A program made the translations under genes and the position numbers. Positions 24,247-31,291 of a DNA stretch of 32,636 nt are shown one piece after another; the first letter of the stretch is position 1, and every line of letters begins with the position of its first letter. The stretch lies in the NCBI GenBank assembly GCA_025963465.1, contig JAOQAP010000112.1, positions 1-32,636 on the forward strand, written 5' to 3'. Source of the DNA: Flavipsychrobacter sp. GTDB taxonomy: Bacteria; Bacteroidota; Bacteroidia; Chitinophagales; Chitinophagaceae. Below the pieces are notes generated by a model. That model was not told where the DNA came from. It saw nothing but the letters and a program-made list of their open reading frames with translations, and made no database searches.

Positions 24247-25803
24247 ATGAAAAAACTTACGCTGATCTTTATTGCTGTATTAGGTGCATACCAATCACAG
24301 GCACAAAATATCAATCCAGAAAGTGATCATAATACAAGCCGTGCAGGCCTGGCTCCAAAGATCAAAAAGGAGTTCAAAGCCGACAAGATGCTTTCTAACT
24401 GGTGTCTTGACGTCAATGTTACAGGCGGTGTACTGCTGCAGGACATTGCTTCTGACAATGTAAACAGCCATTATAAAAATGCAGTAAATGGTACTGCATC
24501 TGAGATGAAATTCACCCGCGGAACATCGATAGGCATAGATGCGGAGATCAACTATTTTTTCAATAAGAACAAGCACTGGGGCTTAGGTACCGGCTTATGG
24601 TATATGGCGCAGAACGGACAGGTAAGCATGGACAACTTCCATGTTGAGTTCCAGTCTACAGATTATGCTGGCAATACATTCAGACAAGTGATCACAGCTA
24701 ATCACGGTATCACTGAATCGCTGAATATTCGCAACTTCAATATCCCATTGCTGTTGAAGTACAAAGTAAGATGTTCTAAGACGGTTGGCTTCACAGCTGA
24801 TGCCGGCCTTATGTTCAACCTTGTAGAAAAGAATGTGTATAGCACAGATGCTTCTTTTGATTATGAAGCGATCTATAAGCTGAACACAACAGGCAGCACG
24901 GTTACATCTACTTATGATAATGCTGTTGTGCCCGGCTCAAGCGACCTGCTGATCACTAAGAACCAATACCTGACAAATGGTATTACAGCAGCTAATGTTC
25001 AGAATTACTTCAACACACTCAGGGCGCAAGGCAATAATGTAGGCCTTGGTGTAAGGGCAAAGGGAAGCTCTGACAATATCTCTTATAAAAGTGGTTCGGT
25101 AGGGTTCCTGTTCAGGCCAGCTGTAAGTTTCTACCTGTCTGACAGGACAGCACTGAACTTCGGTGCATATTACCTGTACCAGAACTTCCAGAACAGCTCA
25201 TCAAACAATGGCCAGCTCACAAACAAAGTTGGCAGCTACAATTCTATGCTGGGTAATGCATCATCTGTAGCTACACATAACATTGGCGTGAACATTGGTG
25301 TTCGTTTTTACCTGTGTAAAGCAAAAGAAATGCAGGTAGCAGTAACAGCCCTTGAACCGGCAGAAGAAAAAGAAGAAGAAGTAACACCACCGGCACCCGT
25401 AGTACAAGAAGAGAAAGAAGTAGTACCGGACGTAAAACCAGTAATAGACGTTTCTACTCCTATCTTATTTGACCATGACAGAACCGTGATCAAGAAAGAA
25501 TCTTACCCGATACTGGAAGAAGCTGTGAACGAGCTGAATGAAAATAAGAATACCAACGTAGAGGTACACGGCTATACCGACAATACAGGTACTCCTGCAT
25601 ATAATAAAGCACTGTCTATAAGGCGTGCAGCAGCAGTAAAGAAATACCTGCATAATAAGGGCGTTAATCCGAAGGTGATAAAGACGATAGGCAACGGAGC
25701 TAAAAACCCGGCAGCAAGCAACAAAACAGCACAGGGACGTGCAATGAACCGCAGGGCTGTAATGAAGCTGAAAGTAAACACCCCGCCAAAAGCAAAAAAA
25801 TAA
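24247..25803 (+). CDS. OmpA-family outer-membrane protein
   Basis: A 518-residue protein: signal peptide (1-19, 'GAYQSQAQ'), an N-terminal beta-barrel (about 45-360; 'GLGTGLWYMAQNG', 'VGFLFRPAVSFYLSDRTALNFG' style strands), an acidic/proline hinge (about 370-405) and an OmpA C-terminal domain (about 410-515). The latter has 'ILFDHDRTVIKKES', 'VEVHGYTDNTG' and 'YNKALSIRRAAAV', including the Asp and Arg that hold diaminopimelate of peptidoglycan. It would tether the outer membrane to the cell wall. ATG 24247 is used rather than the TTG just before it. A strong terminator follows. Confidence 0.92.
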   Translation: MKKLTLIFIAVLGAYQSQAQNINPESDHNTSRAGLAPKIKKEFKADKMLSNWCLDVNVTGGVLLQDIASDNVNSHYKNAVNGTASEMKFTRGTSIGIDAEINYFFNKNKHWGLGTGLWYMAQNGQVSMDNFHVEFQSTDYAGNTFRQVITANHGITESLNIRNFNIPLLLKYKVRCSKTVGFTADAGLMFNLVEKNVYSTDASFDYEAIYKLNTTGSTVTSTYDNAVVPGSSDLLITKNQYLTNGITAANVQNYFNTLRAQGNNVGLGVRAKGSSDNISYKSGSVGFLFRPAVSFYLSDRTALNFGAYYLYQNFQNSSSNNGQLTNKVGSYNSMLGNASSVATHNIGVNIGVRFYLCKAKEMQVAVTALEPAEEKEEEVTPPAPVVQEEKEVVPDVKPVIDVSTPILFDHDRTVIKKESYPILEEAVNELNENKNTNVEVHGYTDNTGTPAYNKALSIRRAAAVKKYLHNKGVNPKVIKTIGNGAKNPAASNKTAQGRAMNRRAVMKLKVNTPPKAKK

Positions 25804-25819
25804 TAACGATCAATATTTT

Positions 25820-25860
25820 AAAAACCGGCCTTTTGCAGACAGCAAAGGCCGGTTTTTAGT
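25820..25860 (+). terminator. Intrinsic terminator after the OmpA-family gene
   Basis: AAAAACCGGCCTTT (25820-25833) pairs with AAAGGCCGGTTTTT (25844-25857) around a 10-nt loop. The remaining 25861-26071 is very AT-rich without a gene; TATCTTGC at 26005 is a poor -7 candidate for the next gene. Confidence 0.9.
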
Positions 25861-26071
25861 TTCTATACCTGAATTTTCTGAGAAAAACAGACATCTGTCA
25901 ATTATTTTATAACTAAAAGTTATTAATTATCTTGAGTTATTCACCTGAAAAAAATTCTTTAAAAATATCGCCAAAAATGTCTTTTTTTATAATAAAAAAT
26001 ATACTATCTTGCATTTAAATAATTCATTCGGTAAACACAAATCATCCAATCATTAAACAAATACTCTTTTT

Positions 26072-26521
26072 ATGAAAAAAACACTATCGCTGGCATTAGT
26101 AATGATAATGGCCGTATCCGGAGTTTTCGCAAAAGAAAACCAGAATTCTGCAGATTCTAAAACTGTAAAGGGTAAAAACATATCAGTTACTTACACCCAG
26201 CCTACTACTACAGACGGCAAAGTTGTGTTCGGCACTACTGAGCTTACAGTAACCAAAGACTGCCTGATAGGTGGCAATAAACAAAAACTGAAAGCAGGTA
26301 CTTACTCTGTAACTACAAAAGCATCTGGCGGCGAATGGACATTCGTGGTAACAAAACCATCGAAAAACAATACCGCAGGTGAAGTAGTTCTGGGCACATG
26401 GGCTCTTGCAAAACATGCAACAACTTCTGTTCCATCATTGACAATGACACCTAACAACGATGGTGTGTTGATGGAAATAAATGACTGGAGCGTGCAGTTG
26501 CCAGTACAATTCGCAAACTAA
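26072..26521 (+). CDS. Secreted DUF2911-related protein, shortened paralogue
   Basis: A 149-residue exported protein (signal peptide about 1-20, 'VSGVFA'). It is a paralogue of the next gene: both have 'TVKGKNISVTYTQP'/'TVKGANVSITYGQP', then a 'VTKDC...GG/GNK...LKAGTY' block, and both end in a beta strand. The segment that defines DUF2911 in the neighbour, 'LQPYGEVWRAGADEATEV', is missing here, which shortens the protein by about 24 residues. The family's function is unknown. The gene has its own terminator at 26543, and expression could be separate from its neighbour. Confidence 0.78.
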   Translation: MKKTLSLALVMIMAVSGVFAKENQNSADSKTVKGKNISVTYTQPTTTDGKVVFGTTELTVTKDCLIGGNKQKLKAGTYSVTTKASGGEWTFVVTKPSKNNTAGEVVLGTWALAKHATTSVPSLTMTPNNDGVLMEINDWSVQLPVQFAN

Positions 26522-26542
26522 TTTTCAATTCTTTTTTATATC

Positions 26543-26573
26543 AATGGCCGGAATAATACTCCGGCCATTTTTC
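26543..26573 (+). terminator. Intrinsic terminator between the DUF2911-like paralogues
   Basis: AATGGCCGGA (26543-26552) pairs with TCCGGCCATT (26560-26569), with a 7-nt loop and a T-rich tail. Confidence 0.88.
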
Positions 26574-26596
26574 ATTTTTATTTAATAACGATCTGC

Positions 26597-27118
26597 ATGA
26601 AACAAGCATTATCAGTTGCGTTAGTACTGCTCATGACCATTGGCAGCGTATGTGCAAAAGATAAATCACGTGTAAGCCCTCACACTACAGTAAAAGGTGC
26701 AAACGTAAGTATCACTTACGGACAACCATCTAAAAGAGGGCGACTGATATTCGGCGAGAAAAGCGCTGGCGCACTGCAACCTTACGGAGAAGTGTGGCGT
26801 GCAGGAGCTGATGAAGCTACAGAAGTAACAGTAATTAAAGACTGTATGTTTGCAGGCAACAAACTAAAAGCCGGCACCTATACTATGTTCATTATTCCTG
26901 ATAAAGTGGAATGGATAGTGATACTGAACAGCAAACTGAAACAATGGGGCGCATTTGAATACGAGAATATAAAATCAAGCAATGTGCTTGATGCGGCAAT
27001 AGCTGCAAAGCATATTGACAAAGTAGTGGAAACGTTCACGATTACCGTACAGAACGATGGCTTTAAAATGGAATGGGACCAAACAAGTGCATTTGTGTCC
27101 GTCAAGCCTGTCAATTAA
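26597..27118 (+). CDS. DUF2911 domain protein, secreted
   Basis: A 173-residue exported protein with a signal peptide (about 1-20, 'IGSVCAK') followed by a full-length DUF2911 domain: 'VSPHTTVKGANVSITYGQPS', 'RGRLIFGEKSAGALQPYGE', 'VWRAGADEATEV', 'LKAGTYTMFIIPDKVEWIV' and 'QWGAFEY'. These are the conserved blocks of the family, which is widespread in Bacteroidota and has no proven biochemical role. It follows its shorter paralogue after an intrinsic terminator. No strong promoter is visible in the 27 nt between terminator and ATG, so read-through may drive it. Confidence 0.9.
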   Translation: MKQALSVALVLLMTIGSVCAKDKSRVSPHTTVKGANVSITYGQPSKRGRLIFGEKSAGALQPYGEVWRAGADEATEVTVIKDCMFAGNKLKAGTYTMFIIPDKVEWIVILNSKLKQWGAFEYENIKSSNVLDAAIAAKHIDKVVETFTITVQNDGFKMEWDQTSAFVSVKPVN

Positions 27119-27142
27119 TTCTCTTTACTGCAAATATTTTAT

Positions 27143-27172
27143 AAGGCCGGCCATGTGGCCGGCCTTTATTTA
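27143..27172. terminator. Bidirectional terminator between convergent genes
   Basis: AAGGCCGGCC (27143-27152) pairs with GGCCGGCCTT (27157-27166) around ATGT, with a T-rich tail on the + side and TTATAAAATATTT on the minus side. The stop codon of the minus-strand gene (27166-27168) touches the stem. Confidence 0.85.
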
Positions 27173-28422
27173 TGCCAGAAGAATATGTAGCCTACAACTA
27201 TTGCACCTACAAGCCCTATAAGATCAGCAACAAGGCCACATACGAGCGCGTGGCGGGTATTTTTTATCTGCACGCTGCCAAAGTATACGGCAAGCACATA
27301 GAAGGTTGTTTCCGTGGACCCCTGGATGATGGCAGCGACCTTGCCCTGGAAGGAAGCGACTCCGTAATGCCTCATTACATCTACCATCAATCCACGCGCT
27401 CCGCTGCCGCTTAACGGCTTCATAAGCGCTACAGGAAGTGCAGGTACAAAATCTGTATTAAGCCCGCAGAGACCCACTACATATGCGATACTATTGATAA
27501 CATAATCCATACAACCTGAAGAGCGGAGGACGCTGATAGCGATAAGCATGGCTATGAGGTATGGGATGATGCGCAGTGAAACACCGAAGCCTTCTTTTGC
27601 ACCCTCTATAAAATTGTCAAATACATTCTGGCGCTTTATCATGCCGGCAGCTACGAACAGCATAATGATAGATAAGATCACACAACTACCTATAGTGCCT
27701 ATGGCCTGGTTCATTTTATCGGCAGGCATCTGAGACAGCGAGTAGTGCAATAAAGCAATAAGCCCGCCAAAACCGCATACAAAAAGAATAACAGGCAGCT
27801 TGAACAAATTGATACGCTGGTATAAGGCAACAATGGTCATGCCTGACAGGAAAGCTATGAAAGTCGCAATAAGCGTGGGAAGGAAAATATCTGCGGCATT
27901 AAAATTCTGTACATGCTGCTCCAGGGCTATTGCCTGGCGCATAGCTATTACAGAAGTAGGAATAAGCGTGATGCCGGCAGTATTGAGCACCAGGAACATG
28001 ATCTGGGCATCTGTAGCAGTATCCTTTTCAGGGTTCAGCTCCTGCAGGTCGCCCATCGCTTTCAGGCCCAGAGGTGTGGCGGCGTTGTCCAGTCCCAACA
28101 TGTTTGCAGAGAGGTTCATCATTACGCTGCCGTAAGCAGGGCCGTCCTTGGGTATACCTTTAAAGAGTGTTCTGAATAATGGTGATACCAACCGGGAGAA
28201 CGTAGTAATTACGCCAGCCTTCTCACCCACCTTCATAATACCCAGCCACAAAGACATGATACCGGCAAGGCCAAGAGATATCTCAAAGCCGTTCTTTGCA
28301 GCATCAAATAATGCGGTAAGCATTTCTGCCATAAGGCCTGTTTGCCCGAAGACAAAAGCCTTAATGACCGCTACCACAAAACCAACAAGAAAGAACGCTA
28401 TCCAAACATAGTTGAGCACCAT
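27166..28422 (-). CDS. Fused SpmA-SpmB-like membrane protein
   Basis: A 418-residue polytopic membrane protein. The N-terminal half (about 1-210) matches SpmA, with 'GLAGIMSLWLGIMKVGEKAG', 'MMNLSANMLGLDNAATPLGL' and 'LVLNTAGITLIPTSVIAMR'. The C-terminal half (about 245-418) matches SpmB, with 'EGAKEGFGVSLRIIPYLIAM', 'PVALMKPLSGSGARGLMVD' and 'GSTETTFYVLAVYFGSV'. Both halves contain nucleoside-recognition (Gate) domains. In Bacillus the two are separate spore-maturation proteins; Bacteroidota do not sporulate, so a transport or envelope role is more likely. It follows the terminator of the lipoprotein gene and must have its own promoter, which I cannot identify. Confidence 0.88.
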   Translation of the reverse strand: MVLNYVWIAFFLVGFVVAVIKAFVFGQTGLMAEMLTALFDAAKNGFEISLGLAGIMSLWLGIMKVGEKAGVITTFSRLVSPLFRTLFKGIPKDGPAYGSVMMNLSANMLGLDNAATPLGLKAMGDLQELNPEKDTATDAQIMFLVLNTAGITLIPTSVIAMRQAIALEQHVQNFNAADIFLPTLIATFIAFLSGMTIVALYQRINLFKLPVILFVCGFGGLIALLHYSLSQMPADKMNQAIGTIGSCVILSIIMLFVAAGMIKRQNVFDNFIEGAKEGFGVSLRIIPYLIAMLIAISVLRSSGCMDYVINSIAYVVGLCGLNTDFVPALPVALMKPLSGSGARGLMVDVMRHYGVASFQGKVAAIIQGSTETTFYVLAVYFGSVQIKNTRHALVCGLVADLIGLVGAIVVGYIFFWHK

Positions 28423-28435
28423 AGACCATAAATAT

Positions 28436-28467
28436 AAAAAAAGAAGGCTACTATATCAGCAGCCTTC
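28436..28467 (-). terminator. Intrinsic terminator after the DUF4878-like lipoprotein gene
   Basis: On the minus strand GAAGGCTGCT pairs (one G-T) with AGTAGCCTTC around a 5-nt loop, and seven T's follow. It lies 27 nt past the lipoprotein stop. Confidence 0.9.
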
Positions 28468-28493
28468 CGGAAAATTATTTAATGCTTTACTTT

Positions 28494-28982
28494 TTAATGC
28501 ATGGTAGTAGTATCTGTGACGGGTGCATTGCCGGCATTTGTTGTGCCTGCACTATCTGCGCCCGCTGGCTGCTGATCTGCAGCCGGGTCACCGGCACCGC
28601 TCATCTGGTCATTTTTAGAGAACTGTACAAGCCATTTACCGTTTTGCTTTACCAGGTTCAAAGATTGCTCTTTTTCAGGGCTGTCAGATGTAGTATACTT
28701 AGCTATCGCTTTATCACCTTCTTCTTTTACGTCCTTTACAGTGATCACTATTTTCTTCATCTCTTTTTTGTTAGAATCAGGTACCATGCTGGTAAACTGC
28801 TGGAGAGATGCGATGAGCGTTTTTGTGTCTTCTGTAGAAATGGTCTTGGCCGTTTCGTAGTCTAAATGATAAAAGCTGGTCAACCATGTAGTAGCTACAT
28901 CTTTAGCGGAGTTTTTATTACAGCTTAAAGCCATTACAGCTACAAAAAGCAATGTGGAGCACGCAACCAGTATTTTCTTCAT
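28494..28982 (-). CDS. DUF4878-like lipoprotein
   Basis: A 162-residue lipoprotein: signal with lipobox 'MALSC' (Cys21), then a domain of about 100 residues of the NTF2-like/DUF4878 type. 'VATTWLTSFYHLDYETAK' is its opening helix and 'VKQNGKWLVQFSKND' its last strand. The C-terminal 35 residues are a low-complexity Ala/Gly/Asp/Thr tail. Such lipoproteins are common in Bacteroidota and have no known function. It has a near-ideal promoter that lies at the 3' end of the upstream gene, and its own terminator, so it is expressed independently. Confidence 0.85.
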   Translation of the reverse strand: MKKILVACSTLLFVAVMALSCNKNSAKDVATTWLTSFYHLDYETAKTISTEDTKTLIASLQQFTSMVPDSNKKEMKKIVITVKDVKEEGDKAIAKYTTSDSPEKEQSLNLVKQNGKWLVQFSKNDQMSGAGDPAADQQPAGADSAGTTNAGNAPVTDTTTMH

Positions 28983-29002
28983 TTTATATCTTTATTTGAG
29001 CG

Positions 29003-29034
29003 CAAAGGTATCTATTTAAATTTCGTTTGCCAAA
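29003..29034 (-). promoter_or_regulatory. Promoter of the DUF4878-like lipoprotein gene
   Basis: On the minus strand TTTG (29031-29034), a 20-nt spacer and TACCTTTG (29003-29010) match the Bacteroidota consensus at every defined base. The -33 box lies inside the end of the cysteine-hydrolase gene; the predicted leader is about 16 nt. Confidence 0.75.
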
Positions 29035-29698
29035 CGATATGGGCATGAGGATTGAGAAAAAGGTCATCGATACCCACAAAGGTGTAGCCCATAAACCGGG
29101 TAGGTCTTATATAGCCTGTATCATGCATTGCTTTGTTCACTGCCTTGTAAACGAGCTCGGCACAGTATATCTTATCATCAGTAATAAGGTCAAATTGCAT
29201 GTCAAATCTTGGCCTCTGCCTGAAATACTGGTACACCACCTGCCTCAATTCATCCACTTTGTCTGTAGCAAGGTCGTAACGAACAATAGAGAAAGCCATA
29301 TTGTGCTGGTGTGAAAAGAAGAAATTCGCAGAGTCTCTTCTCAGCCGTTGATCTGGGTTGTCTTCTCCACCAATACTATGATATACAAAGGGATATCCAT
29401 TTTCGATCATTACTATGCCGCAATGGGAATATGTTTTGTCTTTCTGATTCATCTGTGATAGCAGGTAGCTATCTGCGCCCTGCCCCAGGCGCAATACTAT
29501 ATAGCCTGACCGTAATAAGGATACAGCACTATCCACAGCATGTGTGTTCCACAGGTCTGCGATCTTTCTATCTGGGATGTTACTATTATTGGCAACAGAG
29601 GAGGAAGGAATATTTCCCGATGCATACTTAAACACCAGGAAACCTGATAAACATACCAGGATGATAATACCCAAAGAAAGCTTTGCAGTTTTTTTCAT
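29012..29698 (-). CDS. YiiX/YaeF-type permuted NlpC/P60 cysteine hydrolase
   Basis: A 228-residue protein with one N-terminal membrane helix or signal (about 7-24). The domain shows the permuted papain-like order: 'RSGYIVLRLGQGADSYLL' (63-80), the catalytic His92 in 'YSHCGIVMIENGYP' and the nucleophile Cys179 in 'KIYCAELVY', with Glu181 after it. Members of this family (YiiX, YaeF, C92) are proposed amidases or peptidases acting on cell-wall or lipid amides outside the cytoplasm. The usual GD of the first motif is GY here. It begins 23 nt after ychF on the same strand and is probably transcribed with it. Confidence 0.85.
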   Translation of the reverse strand: MKKTAKLSLGIIILVCLSGFLVFKYASGNIPSSSVANNSNIPDRKIADLWNTHAVDSAVSLLRSGYIVLRLGQGADSYLLSQMNQKDKTYSHCGIVMIENGYPFVYHSIGGEDNPDQRLRRDSANFFFSHQHNMAFSIVRYDLATDKVDELRQVVYQYFRQRPRFDMQFDLITDDKIYCAELVYKAVNKAMHDTGYIRPTRFMGYTFVGIDDLFLNPHAHIVWQTKFK

Positions 29699-29721
29699 CC
29701 CGGTATGCTATTGATTTTCAA

Positions 29722-30822
29722 TTAAACGTTGAACCTGAAATGCATTACATCGCCGTCTTGCACCAGGTATTCTTTACCTTCTATACGCAGCTTACCATTC
29801 TCACGGCATGCCGCTTCACTCTTATACTGTACATAGTCATTATAAGCGATCACTTCCGCCTTAATAAACCCTTTTTCAAAATCTGTATGGATAACACTGG
29901 CCGCCTGTGGCGCCTTCCAGCCACGGTGAATCGTCCATGCGCGAACTTCCTGCACACCGGCAGTGAAGTAAGTAGCAAGGTTCAGCAGCTTGTATGCGCT
30001 ACGGATCAGGCGGTTAAGGCCCGGCTCTGTAAGTCCATACTCTTCAAAGAACAGCTGTTTGTCTTCCTGGCTTTCCAGCTCAGTGATCTGTGCTTCTATA
30101 GAGTTGTTCATTACTATCACCTGTGCGCCTTCTTCTGTAGCCACCTTTACCAGCGCATCAGAATATTTATTACCGGTAAGTAATGCTGCTTCGTCTACAT
30201 TGGCCACATATAATACTGGCTTTTCTGTAAGCAGGAAAATGTCTGCTATTGCTTCGCGGTCATCACCTTCCAGCTGCATAGCGCGTACATTCTTACCTTC
30301 CAGCAGGTGTGTGCGGCACTGGTGCAGCACCTCATGCGCCCTTTTTATTTTCGGATCGCCTGTCTTTATCATTTTCTCTACGCGCTGTATCTTTTTCTCT
30401 ACACTGTCCAGGTCTTTCAGCTGCAGCTCTGTATCTATTATTTCTTTATCGGCTATTGGGTTTATGTCGCCCTCATCGCGCAGGATATTCTCATCTTCAA
30501 AGCAACGGATCACATGCACTATGGCATCTACCTCGCGTATATTGGCCAGGAACTTATTACCCAGGCCTTCACCCTTGCTTGCGCCCTTTACCAGGCCTGC
30601 TATGTCCACAAATTCTATAGTAGTAGGCAATATGCGCTGAGGCTGTACCAGTTCTGCCAGTTTAGCCAGGCGCTCATCCGGCACATCTACCTGGCCTATG
30701 TTCGGCTCTATGGTGCAAAAGCGGTAGTTAGATGCTTGCGCTTTGGCGCTGTTGCTCACCGCGTTGAACAATGTTGATTTTCCTACGTTTGGTAATCCTA
30801 CTATACCTGCTTGTAATGCCAT
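29722..30822 (-). CDS. ychF: Redox-regulated ATPase YchF (Obg-like)
   Basis: A 366-residue P-loop protein of the Obg-HflX superfamily that prefers ATP. 'GLPNVGKST' (9-17) is the G1 loop, 'CTIEPNIGQVDVPDERL' the switch region typical of YchF, 'DIAGLVKGASKGEGLGNKFL' the G3 region and 'YVANVDE' the modified G4 motif that explains its ATP preference. A coiled-coil arm (about 125-200) and a C-terminal TGS domain ending 'YLVQDGDVMHFRFNV' complete it. It binds ribosomes and affects the oxidative-stress response in other bacteria. Full length, high conservation. Confidence 0.96.
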   Translation of the reverse strand: MALQAGIVGLPNVGKSTLFNAVSNSAKAQASNYRFCTIEPNIGQVDVPDERLAKLAELVQPQRILPTTIEFVDIAGLVKGASKGEGLGNKFLANIREVDAIVHVIRCFEDENILRDEGDINPIADKEIIDTELQLKDLDSVEKKIQRVEKMIKTGDPKIKRAHEVLHQCRTHLLEGKNVRAMQLEGDDREAIADIFLLTEKPVLYVANVDEAALLTGNKYSDALVKVATEEGAQVIVMNNSIEAQITELESQEDKQLFFEEYGLTEPGLNRLIRSAYKLLNLATYFTAGVQEVRAWTIHRGWKAPQAASVIHTDFEKGFIKAEVIAYNDYVQYKSEAACRENGKLRIEGKEYLVQDGDVMHFRFNV

Positions 30823-30844
30823 TATTTTAATTTGAAAATGTGTG

Positions 30845-30852
30845 CAAAGGTA
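30845..30852 (-). promoter_or_regulatory. -7 box of the ychF promoter
   Basis: On the minus strand this reads TACCTTTG, identical to the -7 box of the lipoprotein promoter at 29003. No TTTG is seen at the expected upstream distance. It lies 22 nt before the ATG at 30822. Confidence 0.5.
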
Positions 30853-30981
30853 AGATTTATATGGCTAAATGATTCTCCCCGAAAATGCAATGTGGAAAAT
30901 GACTTGCCTAAAAAGGGTGTTTTCCCCATACCCATCTCTTATTTTCCTCAGTAATATTACACATTATTTAAAAAATGAATT

Positions 30982-31197
30982 ATGAATACTCATACTGAAA
31001 TAAAGATGACACTAACATGCAGGGAAAAAGAGATCCTCTCATATATAGCTGAGGGATTCAGCTCTAAGCAAATAGCAGGGAAATTATTCATCAGCGAAAA
31101 TACGGTAGCTAACCACCGTAGGAACATGCTGAGAAAAAGAGGCGCGAAAAGCAGCGCCCAATTGGTAAGCGTTCATATGCGGGCTGATCTCAATTAA
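30982..31197 (+). CDS. Stand-alone LuxR/GerE-type helix-turn-helix protein
   Basis: A 71-residue protein that is little more than one LuxR-type HTH: 'LTCREKEILSYIAEGFSSKQ' and 'KLFISENTVANHRRNMLRK', with the recognition helix at 'ENTVANHRRN'. There is an in-frame TGA two codons before the ATG, so no receiver or sensor domain precedes it. In Bacteroidota this HTH often sits at the end of PAS- or receiver-containing regulators; here it is alone, which makes it either a small regulator or a remnant. The surface-protein gene starts 95 nt downstream on the same strand and is a candidate target. Confidence 0.85.
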   Translation: MNTHTEIKMTLTCREKEILSYIAEGFSSKQIAGKLFISENTVANHRRNMLRKRGAKSSAQLVSVHMRADLN

Positions 31198-31291
31198 AAA
31201 ATGGTCATAAATGACTATTTCTCAACCGAAGAGAATACACAAATTTTACTGACACATACCCGGGAAGCTGAAAACGGATCCAGAGTAAGCA

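Noticed and set aside
30307-30777. Long + strand frames opposite ychF
   Set aside because: ychF is complete and highly conserved, and the antisense frames have no protein-like features.
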